In this document: positions 44,098 to 55,208 of the stretch, in pieces | How positions within the stretch are numbered: position 1 is the first letter of the stretch | Layout: every line of letters starts with the position of its first letter | Source of the DNA: Sthenelais limicola | Lineage: Eukaryota; Annelida; Polychaeta; Phyllodocida; Sigalionidae | Assembly: GCA_942159475.1 (NCBI GenBank) | Contig: OW804098.1 | Span: 1,588,383-1,652,382 of the forward strand | Direction: 5' to 3' | DNA length: 64,000 bases | The notes under the pieces: model-generated | What the model was told of the DNA's origin: nothing | The model's input: the letters and a program-made list of their open reading frames with translations, nothing else | Databases searched by the model: none | Program-made: the position numbers and the translations under genes

Positions 44098-45106
44098 GAG
44101 AAACAATCAAACATAGAGTATAACAGAGTATAACTGGTCACACCAACTCAACACCCCTTCCGGACAACGTCTCGGACTTAAAGAAAAAGCCTGGTCTTTC
44201 ACTACCAATCTTAGATTCGGCGAGTCCGAGACCTACTACCGGCGTAATTATAACTTGGTTTCTAGCTCTAATAACACACCATGTGCACTAGTATGTTACC
44301 TCGAGTTCCACCCACATAAAATACCGGGACCTGACAAGAAATGGCGTGCCTTTAGTCTAGGAACACTACAGTCATTCATTCGCTAGACAAAACAACCAAC
44401 ATGGCGGCTACGTGTTTTAGCGCCAGACCGCTAAGTTACTTTCAACACTGATATTGCAATAAATATCGTACACAAAGTCACCAAAGTTCTTGACACCTTC
44501 TTGCAACATGCTACAAACATTTCAGGGTACAAAGCAATAAGTTCATCCATTTGAAAGACTTACAGTTTGAACTTCTTTCGGTCGTAGCTTGTTACTCTCT
44601 TGAAAATCGGAAGCAGAGTGCAAATGGTAAAACACACCGGCGGAACCCGTGGTCACACCCGATGTTTCCAACCGCCGCCGCTGTTAGCAGCGCCACCCGG
44701 CTCCCGCGCTCACACTGAGCCTTAGCGCAGACGTGTTTGACCAGTCTGGCTAACCTGTTCTCCCCTGCTGAGACTATACAGGGTGTTTCCTCAAATTTCC
44801 TTGCCTATCTGGACAGGTTCGAGCAACCATCTATTCACTATAAATAGATTCCGGCCTTACAGCAAGTCCCGAGCTACCATCACTCGCAGGGCAAGCCTGG
44901 GCCTAGCTTTTTCCTGTCGTTCAACACAAGTACTCTCCGAGACCATATTCGTTTCCCAGTCATGTTGGAAAGCAATCCAAACTGCCGAAATGGGAGCAAA
45001 CAATTAACATTCGGTACAAATAAACTGTCTGCTTGACTTCTCGTTGTGTACTTTTTTAGGGGGAGGAAAACCAGTTCAGAAATTTCCCTCCCGGATACCA
45101 TTTTTC
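44098..45106 (-). other. Untranslated spacer between pol and ORF3
   Basis: About 1 kb with no long ORF in element sense. Contains the pyrimidine/AG acceptor at its 3' end. Could also hold a promoter or RNA-packaging structure; none was identified. Confidence 0.5.
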
Positions 45107-48100
45107 TTACTGATTCAACCGAACTGGGGCCTTGCGCGTGCGCTGAGCCCTCACCAGTGGTGGGGAGGAGTCCCCCAAATTAGGAAACGGATTTCTCCGT
45201 ACCCTCCTCTTAGGAAAAGGAGTTGGCAAGGTGACCACTGGAGCTGGTAACTTCCTAGGCCGACCCACTTTCCTTTTAACAGGCAACGAAGGAACAGCTG
45301 GTTGATCCGAAATCTGTTTTTTCGGCCTACCCCGCTTTTTCCTTGGGAGAACACCAGTACTAGGTAGGACAGGGGGATCAGCCAATGCTGTTCCGATCCC
45401 CGTCCCCCTCTTCTTAGGCCTCCCAGGCCTACGTTTAACACCTTTAGGAACCTGTTTTGTGGCAGGCAATGCATGATCACCCGCCTTAACAGCATCCTTT
45501 TTCTTCTTCTTAGTCCGAGGGGGAACACTAGCGGGCGAGGTAGAAGTTACCTTCTTCCTCGGCCTACCTCTAGGCTTAACACCTATAGTGATCTTCTTCT
45601 TCTCGGACTTGGAAGGACATTCCACTCCCGCTATCACCTTACCAGCTTCCAGCCTGAGTATATCTCTACCCGCTTTCTCCAGTTTCCTAAACTCTGGAGC
45701 CCTATGAAGGTTGCTAGCCTGGATAGGACCATTCTCATCAAAAGCGGGTTTGAGATAATCAATATGATACCTCAGCAAGCCTTCAGTGGTCTCAAGTTCA
45801 CAAGTGGTACCGCCTATGAACTTGTGTATCTTAAATGGGCCATCCCATTTTTGTCCGATTTTCTTGCTTGCCTTTGGGGGGCAATATCTGTAGACAACAT
45901 CCCCCACAGCAAACTTTGGTGGTCGTGTACGTTTATTATAATCTCGTTTCTGGTTAACAGCAGAAATTCCGAGATTAGTACGTACGTACTTGTGGCCATC
46001 ACGCATCCACTGCTTCAAATTCTCGACAAAGGAAACCTTACAAGGAAAATCCAACCCACCCGGCTCCACCCCATGAACGATATCCATAGGAGCAACCAGT
46101 TCTGCACCAAAAACCACAGAGTTCGGTGTACACAAAGTACTGGCATGTACAGTCGCCCGGTAAGCATGAGCTATACACGGAGCTAGCATATCCCAGTTAT
46201 CTTCGTGATAGTCCGTCAGACAGGAGAGCTGCTCTACAAGAACCCTATTTAGCCGTTCGCTCTGTCCATTGGACTGAGGTCTATACGGAAGAGTTATGAG
46301 CTTCTCGATCCCAAGCATGTCCAAAAGACATCTCAACAGCTGTGATCGGAATTCCGGAGCTCCATCAGTCTGTAAAGCTACCGGGCATCCGAAGCGCAGA
46401 ATCCATTCCTTGAAAAGGACTTCCGCACAGCTCTCTGCAGTGTGGTCTCTCATGGGATAGGCTTCGGACCATTTGGAAAAATGATCCGTCACAACCATTA
46501 TATAATTGTTTCCTCTAGGAGTTTCTCTAAACGGCCCTAGAATATCCAAAGATATACGGTTCCACCTATCACCATGCTTTTCTTTCTTTAGGAGAGATTT
46601 CCCACCTCCTATCCGAGATTTCCTTGTACTACATTCAGGGCAAGCCCTGATCCAGCGCTTCAGATCATAACGTTGGCCCGGCCAATAATACCTCATCTTG
46701 GCTGACCATGTGTTCTTAAAAACACCAAAATGACCTGAGGTCTTCGGACCATGCATGCCCAAAAATACCTCCCTCCTCATTGAAGCAGGAACCACCTTAC
46801 GCCAATACTTTCTACCAGTGGCTAGCCGGACCCAGCCCAGGCATAGCACACCGTCTTTCATCTCCATACTGCCAAGATGTTGAACGCAAGTCCGAAATTC
46901 ATCGGATTCTCCTGCCAGATCTTCCCTACTAGGAATCTCTTCAGAGCCATCCAACATCGCGATTAATCTCTTGATCATCGGATCAGACTGTTGAGCTTCT
47001 TGTAGCTTATTGCCTTTAGCCTCCACTACAGGGGTGACTTCGGTAACAGCTAACACCGCGTCATGCAGTCCGCAATCTAGACAATCCAGTCTTCCACACT
47101 TCCGTGTTGGCAGGCGAGAGAGCGCATCAGCATTTTCATGTCTGCGGCCCGCCCGGTGCAGGATCATGGCCTGATCCAACCCATACTCCTGCATGGTAGT
47201 TAGCCATCTAGCAAGCATGTCTGTCGGATCCTTAAAATTTAGCAACCAGCGGAGAGAGGCATGATCCGTCCTCACATAGAAATTCCTATTACCCAGAAGG
47301 TAATGTCTGAATTTCTTTAAATACGTCAGGACAGCAAGCAGCTCGCGTTTCGTAGCACAGTAGTTCTTCTGAGCCTTAGAAAAACTATTACTGGCATAAC
47401 CCAAGACAACTTCACGCCCATCCTGTATCTGTGAGAGGATTCCGGCCATTCCAAAACCACTTGCATCAGTGTCTAAAATGAAATCTCCCACCTTCCGGGG
47501 GTATCCAAGCACTGGAGCCGTGGTCAGCAATTCCTTGACCTTGCTAAATGCAGCCTGACACTGCGGAGTCCACACTATAGGTCTGGTATAGCGCTTATCC
47601 TTACATGCAGCCGTCACAATGTCCTGCAAAGGAGAGACAATTTCACCAAAATTGGGCTGGAACTCCCTATAGTAGGAAGCAAACCCAATAAACTGTCTAA
47701 TTTCCTTGGCATTTGTGGGGACTGGCCAATTCTGGACTTTCTCAATTTGCTTCGGATTGGCTTGAATACCTTTACCAGAAACAATCCGGCCCAGGTATTC
47801 AACTCGCCGACGGAAGAATTCACACTTCTTCGGCTTCAATCTCAAGCCATAGTCTTTGATTCTTTCAAGAACAAGCCTGAGGTTATGGAGACACTCATCA
47901 AGTGTCTTTCCAAAAACCACAATGTCATCCAGGTAAACCAAACATGACTTCCATTTGAGTCCGTCCAACATGGTGTCCATCATACGTTGAAAGGTAGCCG
48001 GAGCATTACACAGTCCGAAAGCCATAACTTTGAACTGGAACAAGCCCACACTGGAGAGGAAAGCAGTCTTTTCCTTGCTAGCCTCATCCATAGCCACCTG

Positions 48101-49890
48101 CCAATATCCGCTTTCCAGATCAAGTGTGCAAAACCATTGGTTTCCACCAAGAGCCTCAACACACTCATCAATCCTAGGCAGAGGAAAACTGTCTTTGATC
48201 GTGACGGAGTTCAACTGACGATAATCTACACAGAAACGCTGTGTCCCGTCCTTCTTGGCCACCATAACAATAGGAGCTCCCCAAGGGCTACTGCTATGCT
48301 CAATTCGGCCTTCCCTATACATCTTCCAGATTTCTGCCTCCGCTTTATCACGTTTAGCAACTGGAATCCGTCTATATGCTTGTTTGATCGGGCAAGCATC
48401 GCCGGTATCAATAACATGACGGACCTTATGAGTACATCCCAAAGCTTTATCCCCCGGCAGGGAGAAGCAGCAACGGAATTCCTCCAAGAGATCTAGAGCA
48501 TTTCGTTTTTCCTGGACTTCGGACAAGTCAGAATCGTCAACCATCTTTGTCAGTGGACACTCCGGAGTGGCCGGAATAGGAAGAGTAGGAGCGATCAGGT
48601 CATCATCCGCAATAGGAGACTCCAGCACCTGTATTGAATTAATGATTGCTTCCCTAATCATCTCCTCATTCTCCCCATCGTCAGACAGAGAATCTTGAGC
48701 TACCAAAGCAACTTCAAATACTCTGCCAACCACCCTATTTCTCTTAATTTTCAACGTGCGACCGGTCGGATTGGAGAAAGCCACCACGGCCGGAGAACCG
48801 TCACCTGGTACATAAGTATTCAGGCTGCCCAAGGCAAGATCTTTCAACAATCGTTGGTCTGGCTCGAACATCATTCCTTCAACTGCGACTGAGCCACTGT
48901 CAATATCAAGTTTGGCCAACGTAACTGCTTTGGGTTTGAGGATAACTGTCTTAAGCAGCTTCACCTCTCTCCCCACAATTTCATCCTCAACTTGAACCGC
49001 ATTAACAGAGGAACTTCCAATTCCGCTAACGGGTTTTTTCCATAACTTACAAGTTACGGAAGACCCATAATTGTCCAAGAAGAAAGTTCCTGACCAATCT
49101 AGATTACATCGGTGCACATAATAGAAATCCGCACCTAATATCCCGCTTTCAGGGCCTTTCAGACCACTGACCACGAGACAAGTAATCATATATGTCCGGT
49201 CGCCAAGTAGCAACGGACAAAGCACGCTCCCATATGTAACAATGGGTGTTCCATCTCCCATCGCACACACCATTCGTACCGCCGTCATTGGTGGTGGATT
49301 TGGAAGGGATTCATAAAACCTTCTGGTGATCAAACTAGTAGTAGCACCAGGATCAACCAGAAAGCTGCCAGTTTCCCCATCCATCGTTACAGGGGCATAC
49401 CATCTCTCCCGTACCAACAATTTGGTTGGGATCTCCAAAGTTCCCTGTTCGTGTACAGAAACCTTCTGAACTTGAGCTGATTTAGTTGCTCCGCCCTTGA
49501 CCAACACAATCTGATCTTGTTCAGCTTGGAACCCGGACTGCCCCCACCTCACATCCGAGGTAGAATCCGAGTCATCACAAAGCACATGGCCTTGTGTCAA
49601 GGCTTTACCGTCCGGCAACGATCGCGAATCTCCAGTTTTCGGAAGGGGTTCACCTTGTTGTGAAGCCTCCAACGTAATAGCTGGTGCCTGGGCCCGCCCG
49701 CCAATTTCTGCACTACTCACAGCTTCACTTCGGACTGTGGTACTGTGAAGCGCCCTTTTCCCGACCCCCACCTCGCTCCTTATGAGGGTCTCGCCGCATT
49801 TCCCGAAGGCTTGGAAGCAACACCATCTTCCTTCGGGACCAAACCAAGAAGAGCTAGTCTTCTGGGGCAAGCTGAGTTGAAATGCCCCTC
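45107..49890 (-). CDS. pol: pol polyprotein (PR-RT-RNaseH-IN) with AT-hook tail
   Basis: Open from a TGA near 49891 to the stop at 45107; the first codon at 49870 is TTG, so expression by frameshift from gag is expected. Residues from 49870: protease with LVDPGATTS (Asp173) and ILGADF; RT with TLDLESGYWQ and YLDD near 645; RNase H with DTDASG near 798, KRELLAV and TDHASL; integrase HHCC near 1040-1090; DDE core with SLDILGPF near 1106 and TDGAPEF near 1167, then the Glu in NGQSERLN; GPY/F module near 1341. A basic tail of about 200 residues follows, with four AT-hook-like cores near 1428, 1479, 1508 and 1532. Protease DPGA differs from the common DTGA/DSGA. Confidence 0.95.
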
Positions 49891-51795
49891 CTCACTACAG
49901 AACCAGCATTCTCGACTTGGTGGTTTCCAGCGCCTGAACCTACCACGTCCACCTCCGTAGGAGGGAGTGGCCGAATCAGCACCCGGCGCGGCCGTTTTCC
50001 GTTGTTGCCAAGCCTGCAACGCCTGCACAATCACTTCACTGACATCATCCGAAATTGGTCCGGACTCAACCAGTGAGGACTTCTCCAATAGTTCCGTTAC
50101 CTGGGCTATGGCTCTGGCATTAACTTTCTTCTCACCAAGTCCGCTAGGAGCAGCGGACGCAGGTGAGGTCCTAGAGTTATGGGACTCTACACTAATCTCT
50201 TGAAGAGTCACAGAATCCACATCCTGAGTGCAGCTCTCATAGACTTCTGACCAGTGAGCGCAATCATTTAGATCATTAGGTTGCTTGAACCTAATCCAAA
50301 GTGCCTGCTTCGGGTCAGAGAGTCCCTTCAAAAAGGTTCGGATACCCATGGTACGTGAGGTGCTATCCATCACCGTACCAAAGGCATACCTAGCCCTCTT
50401 TGCTACCTCATTAGCAAATGCGCGACCGTTCTGGCGAGGAGTTTGGCGACATTTAAACAATTCCGCCTCCCTCTTCTCCCTGGAGTGTTCACCGTAGTTG
50501 GCGTCCATATGCGCCACAAGTTCAGGCAGAGTAACCCCCTGGGGTAATTCTCCTAACTCCGCAATCTGACGTCTGCAACTACTCTTAAGCTGCCTCACGA
50601 ACATAGCGTCCGTCCAGTTGTGAGCTTCGGCCACAACCTTCATCTCAGCCAAATGGTGAAGCCAAGTGTCTTTAGTGGAATCCCACAATCTGATTGTTCC
50701 CAGTCGTGGGCTGATATGTTCTTCGTCAGTATAGAACGTGTACGAGAAATGGGTATCAGCTGGGTCCGGTCCTGCATAAGTCAGGCCTTGCACCAATGAC
50801 TTATTTCCATACGCAGATTTCTGGGGACCCGCCGGAAGCAAGGTCAACGACTGAGAGTGCATACCAGTTGGTACACACACAGTAGTAATACGTAGACCAT
50901 CCGGATCAGCCCCTGTAGTGGAGTGAACCGATGCTCTGGGCGTAACAACCACTGGAGGTGTAGTACCCACCGGATCTTTTCGGACATAGGTTTCGTTAAC
51001 CACATGTCCGCGCACATAAGAGTTGCTTTTAGGAGTAGCAGGCCTCTTAATGCTAGACATACCACCTAGCTCAACTATCTTCTCCCCCTCATCTTTAGGA
51101 GAGGACTCGGCTACAGCTGCAGGCTCTCTTATAGTAACCTGTCTTTGAGCTCCGAAATGTCTCGGAGTCAAGAGTTTGTAGGAGTCTCCTTCCTGGTAAC
51201 CCGGGCCAGCACCCGCATCATGAAACGTCGAGGTTGCTGGCTGGATAATCTTTAGAGGTGTCATAGACAGAGCAAGCTTCTCTGCTAAATCCGCTTCGGA
51301 ATCTAGCAGCTGGTTGTGCAGCCTTGACAAATCGTCTACCCGCGATGCCTCTGCTCTTAATTTCTCGTTCTCCGTTCTTAGCTCCCTAGTGGTAGCAGAA
51401 GCGTCCTTCGAGATTTCATCTAGGGTTCCCTGTAAACCCGCGTTCTGATCAGTCAACTGATCAACGGACTGACGCATCATTACTAGCTGCTGATGAGAGT
51501 TGGAGTAAGCTCTTTTCCAACTCAACACCTGAGCTCGCAACGTAGATATTTCTATCTCGTCTTCTGAATCCGTATTTTTAGGCGGATCACGGTAACCCCA
51601 CAGGTCAAGCCCAGCATCACCTTGAATTCCTGGTCCTTTCGGAACAGAACCAGGCGATTTCACACTTGGCGGAGTGGTTTTCCGCCTTGCTCCAATGCCA
51701 ACTAGATCACCTCCCTCCGGGGAAGCAGTCCGAGATCTAGCCAGGTTGTCCTGAATCTGAGTAGCAACGTCTACCAAAGGTTTAGCGCCTGCCAT
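49780..51795 (-). CDS. gag: gag polyprotein with CCHC zinc knuckle
   Basis: 671 residues from ATG 51795, about 100 nt after the primer site. An N-terminal coiled coil (about residues 80-165) is followed by a Ser/Pro/Thr-rich region and a retrotransposon capsid-like segment at about 375-545 (IRLWDSTKDTWLHHLAEMK, FRQ-type helices). A single zinc knuckle CWFCSEEGHFNSAC has the exact C-x2-C-x4-H-x4-C spacing at 630-643. The end overlaps pol by about 110 nt in another frame. Gag packages the RNA into virus-like particles. Confidence 0.93.
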   Translation of the reverse strand: MAGAKPLVDVATQIQDNLARSRTASPEGGDLVGIGARRKTTPPSVKSPGSVPKGPGIQGDAGLDLWGYRDPPKNTDSEDEIEISTLRAQVLSWKRAYSNSHQQLVMMRQSVDQLTDQNAGLQGTLDEISKDASATTRELRTENEKLRAEASRVDDLSRLHNQLLDSEADLAEKLALSMTPLKIIQPATSTFHDAGAGPGYQEGDSYKLLTPRHFGAQRQVTIREPAAVAESSPKDEGEKIVELGGMSSIKRPATPKSNSYVRGHVVNETYVRKDPVGTTPPVVVTPRASVHSTTGADPDGLRITTVCVPTGMHSQSLTLLPAGPQKSAYGNKSLVQGLTYAGPDPADTHFSYTFYTDEEHISPRLGTIRLWDSTKDTWLHHLAEMKVVAEAHNWTDAMFVRQLKSSCRRQIAELGELPQGVTLPELVAHMDANYGEHSREKREAELFKCRQTPRQNGRAFANEVAKRARYAFGTVMDSTSRTMGIRTFLKGLSDPKQALWIRFKQPNDLNDCAHWSEVYESCTQDVDSVTLQEISVESHNSRTSPASAAPSGLGEKKVNARAIAQVTELLEKSSLVESGPISDDVSEVIVQALQAWQQRKTAAPGADSATPSYGGGRGRFRRWKPPSRECWFCSEEGHFNSACPRRLALLGLVPKEDGVASKPSGNAARPS
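49798..49804 (-). promoter_or_regulatory. Probable -1 ribosomal frameshift site
   Basis: Minus strand G GGA AAT in gag frame fits the X XXY YYZ slippery rule and lies about 15 nt before the gag stop (49782-49780). A -1 slip enters exactly the pol frame (following residues CGETLIRSEV). A downstream pseudoknot was not checked. Confidence 0.65.
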
Positions 51796-51879
51796 ACTTT
51801 TATTTTACTCGGAAAATATATCTTGGAACTCAGAAATGAATCTAGTTCACCTACAGAAGATTTGCCCCGCGGTGAGCTT

Positions 51880-51893
51880 TGGTCACGGCACCA
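51880..51893 (-). promoter_or_regulatory. Primer binding site, tRNA-His type
   Basis: Two bases after the 5' LTR the minus strand reads TGGTGCCGTGACC; the first 12 bases match the complement of the animal tRNA-His 3' end known from the family. Primes minus-strand cDNA. Confidence 0.75.
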
Positions 51894-51895
51894 AT

Positions 51896-52367
51896 TGTAG
51901 TGATCTTTCGGATCCGATCCGCTCTACTACGCCGATAAAAGACTCAAACTAGGATAAACCTTCTGCACAGCTTTTATTAGCTTTCACGGGGCAATCTCCC
52001 CAACGACTTGACCAGTCGAGATGGTCCAGCCACCTCGTTAACCCTACACCAACACAGCTATGGTGTCTTATTCGTGGTCGATGAACATAACCAAAGGAAT
52101 AATACCCTTTCTCACGAATGTCAGAATGTTACATATAGCAGCATGGTACAAGAGGTTTGTAATAGAAGCATAAAGATTGGCATACATAAAAGGTAATATA
52201 AGAATAATAGGAAAACTTCTTCCTAGAAAGGTAAAACTGGTAATATAAGCCGGTACTGCCCACTGGGTTAGTACAAGCGTACCAACCTCAGCGGACAGCA
52301 CCACACAACAGTAAAACTGGACACTAAATGTCCCAGACCTTCTTATATTATACCCAAACCCACTACA
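51896..52367 (-). repeat. 5' LTR
   Basis: 472 bp, same sequence and termini as 40837-41308. Carries the element promoter and, for the other end, the polyadenylation signal. Confidence 0.95.
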
Positions 52368-52371
52368 CATG
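52368..52371. repeat. Target-site duplication, right (CATG)
   Basis: Matches 40833-40836. Confidence 0.75.
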
Positions 52372-52840
52372 TATAATAAATCTGTTAACTAACTCAGCAG
52401 TTTTAGTCGTTTAGAATATTGCACTCGTTGCTATGCAACTTGTGCAATATTCCCGCTCCTTCAACCAACTCGTTAGTTAACCTGTACATGTATGTATATT
52501 CCCTGTGGATAGTCTCAGCATGCTATCTACCACTACTATATCAGTATATAACAGGTAACACTGACCCACACTATGTAGGACAACTTGCCGAGCTAGTGCT
52601 TCATGTTAACGTTTAATCCATTATTTATGTGGGAGACAACCTTATTGTGTAACTGGCTTAGGCTTGGGTTGATGGACAATATCCCTGAGTTGATGTGCTT
52701 GGTAATCAGAGTGAACAGAAAACAGTTTTAGAGGGAGTTCATCCACATTATCCCTATGGTCCATTATAGGGATGTATGTAAGAATATATTGTTCATTATA
52801 GCAATATCGGGGTGATACCCTTGTATATAAAGGTACTCAC

Positions 52841-52911
52841 AGATGGGCTGACCTGTGGACTGCAGATGTACCTGGGTAGGAAGCTGAATGTCTGTCGAAG
52901 GAGTAGGTTTT
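52841..52911 (-). CDS. Possible small exon
   Basis: Minus strand has acceptor ATAGCTTAG, 71 nt open in more than one frame, and a good donor GTGAGT. One frame reads PTPSTDIQLPTQVHLQSTGQ, a mucin-like linker. Phase fit with the exon at 57040 is not unique, so it is only a candidate. Confidence 0.22.
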
Positions 52912-53407
52912 CTAAGCTATGATCTTTGCGAGTAAATAATGGTGGATTCCAACGTAGAGGTGAACTTGAAATGACTTTGAAAATTGATCCATGATAACGT
53001 CACGGGACCACCTTATCACCCATATGTAAACATTGCTTATCTTGAAAAGTTGAAGGTGAAGTATGTACAAGGTGGGACATATGTCTGATACATTATATTT
53101 GAATCAGGACACATTACTTTAAAGTGATTCAGTCTTATTATTATTTCATGTATCTATATTTCATTTCATAGTTTTTGAAGGCATCCTATTTATATAATAT
53201 ACTCCACAAGTTTAAATTTAAAGCGCAATGAGAAGCCTATACTAAATATAAAGATGTATGTTGACTTAACAGAATCGCCTTGTATGAATACAGTACTACA
53301 GGGTGGGACATTATATTGACCAGAGACCATGACTTTAAGTCTGTGAGTGGTTTGTAAAGCCTTATTATTACCATAAGACCCTTTGTTATAAAAGTGGTGC
53401 AACCCTC

Positions 53408-53429
53408 CTCCTCCCCCCCCCCCCCCCAT
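53408..53429 (+). repeat. Poly-C run
   Basis: CTCCTCC followed by about 15 consecutive C. Confidence 0.9.
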
Positions 53430-53657
53430 TTTTTCATGTTTATTGGTAAATATTGATGTGTTGATTCTGATCTTAACGACAAACAAATTGACTAGATACA
53501 TCCATACATCTGTCTTGAGATTAGTTTCAATAAATTATACTAGCATATACCCGTGCTATCCGCTGGATTTGCTAGTGGGGCAGTGTCCCATCTCCCACCA
53601 TCTTTCACTTTCAACTTTCCTCTGTAAATTAGTACTTGTACTTGTCTTTCATACCTC

Positions 53658-54072
53658 AAATGTGATGTGTTTCAGGGAAATGTGTCATAAGACGGAAAAA
53701 TAATATTTTTCAAAATGTTTATTTAACAAGATCACTTTATTGAAATATTCTAATTTTTAGAGGGTTCATCACTTAGAGCTATATTAATCAATGTCTCAAA
53801 TATCAGGACAATCTATGTAATATATCCTATCATTCTAAAGGTCCTCATGTGGACTACATTTAGTTACTTTACTGCTTATTGACCCCCAGAAATATTGGAA
53901 ACTTTTTCTTTCAAAACGAAAATATGAAACTTAAAATCTAGAAATATTTATTTGATTATTAGACTGTTTACTATCATTTGAATTGGCTTGATCTCATCTA
54001 TTTAAATATAATGATATCTGAAAATCTATTTTTTGTGACTTATGACTCACTTTCCTGAAAAACATCACAAAT
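53658..54072. mobile_element. MITE family A, copy 3
   Basis: Ends TGTGATGTGTTTCAGGGAAA and TTTCCTGAAAAACATCACAA are inverted. Interior blocks match copy 1 and copy 2. Confidence 0.75.
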
Positions 54073-54074
54073 GG

Positions 54075-55025
54075 AACCATGTTAAGATGCTTCTTTTGGT
54101 CACTGTTGTGTTGTAGCAAGGATACATGTCATTCCTACACGTTATATCGCTATACAATATATATGTCATCATTTCAGCTAATATTTCACCTGATCAGGTA
54201 ATCAGTGACCATAATCTGGGTATCATACCAGGTGTCAAATGCAGACAAAATCACAAGTGATGAAGTCTCAAAGTCGATAAGTGACATTGATGAGAGTAAG
54301 TTGTGTGAATATATTGTTATTGTAATGTTTTTATTATTCTGTTAGGTACTGTGAGGTATCGATATTGGGAGTTGTGTAGAAATGATTAAAGAGTCATTTG
54401 TTTATATTCTTTATTGACCCTCACACTGTCTGAGCTGAGGAGGCTTGGTGCAACATGGGTTATATATGGTTACAAGGCTTAAGCATGAATCATCCTAACA
54501 GACACATGTCCTTAGTCCTTTCTAAGTTATCCTCTATAATTAACTAACTCCTACTTAAAATTTATACTTCATAACTCGTAATTCATAATTATTACTTCAT
54601 ATTGCATAACCAATTAACACCAATACCTGACTGTACATCTCAATGTTGCCATCGTTTTTGTTTGTATCCTGGATGAATCTTAACTAATATTACTTTTTAT
54701 AAATAGCAAAGTAATTTTGCCAACTATTTTAGGCCTACTATTTATACAGGATCTAGTAGTATTATATATCAATGTGCTAATAAATATATATTATATAATG
54801 TGATATATATTATATGAGATATTAATTATTATACAATCTTCGTTTGGTTCTTTCTATTTTGATTATTTACACTACATTTAGATTAGCAGGCAATGCTAAT
54901 CTAATGAATTTAATATCAATATCAAATAGAGAAGATTATAATTATAATAATTAATATTTCTGTTGACGGTTTTGTTTCACTCTTTAATGAGGTGAGCAAA
55001 AGCTGTGAACACCTTCAGTTGTGCG
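54075..55025. other. AT-rich spacer, no gene recognised
   Basis: Very AT-rich with TA-dinucleotide runs around 54740-54830. No exon or RNA gene seen. Confidence 0.4.
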
Positions 55026-55027
55026 TT

Positions 55028-55208
55028 AGATCATCAGAGAATGTACAATTTACCATCACCAATCCTCGCAAATAACCCAAATTTAAGATGAAAGCAAGTT
55101 CAAAATACTGTTCAACATAACCAGACAGATTTATTGAATCACTCTAATTTAACAGAAATTGATACATGTGTAGAATTGTGGATTGTGCTTTTACAGAAAA
55201 GCTGACCC
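55028..55208. mobile_element. MITE family B copy, reverse
   Basis: AGAATGTACAATTTACC at one end, CAAATAACCCAAATTTAAG and AACATAACCAGACAGATTTA inside, and ACAGAAAAGCTGACCC at the other end match family B. Confidence 0.6.

Larger units (their letters stand above)
40837..52367 (-). mobile_element. Complete Ty3/gypsy-type LTR retrotransposon with a third ORF
   Basis: 11,531 bp, reading right to left: 5' LTR (52367-51896), tRNA-His primer site, gag, pol, untranslated spacer of about 1 kb, ORF3, polypurine tract and 3' LTR (41308-40837). Pol order PR-RT-RNaseH-IN with a GPY/F module is diagnostic of Ty3/gypsy. The LTRs read as identical, the ends are TGTAGTG...CACTACA, and CATG is duplicated at the target. 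All three ORFs are long and open, so the copy looks young and possibly active. No signal peptide, transmembrane envelope or chromodomain was seen. Confidence 0.95.

Noticed and set aside
45473..46186. 237-codon plus-strand ORF opposite pol
   Set aside because: Antisense of the integrase C-terminal region; no independent features.
40837..52367. Endogenous retrovirus or errantivirus with env
   Set aside because: ORF3 has no signal peptide, membrane span or furin-type cleavage site; classed as a Ty3/gypsy retrotransposon.
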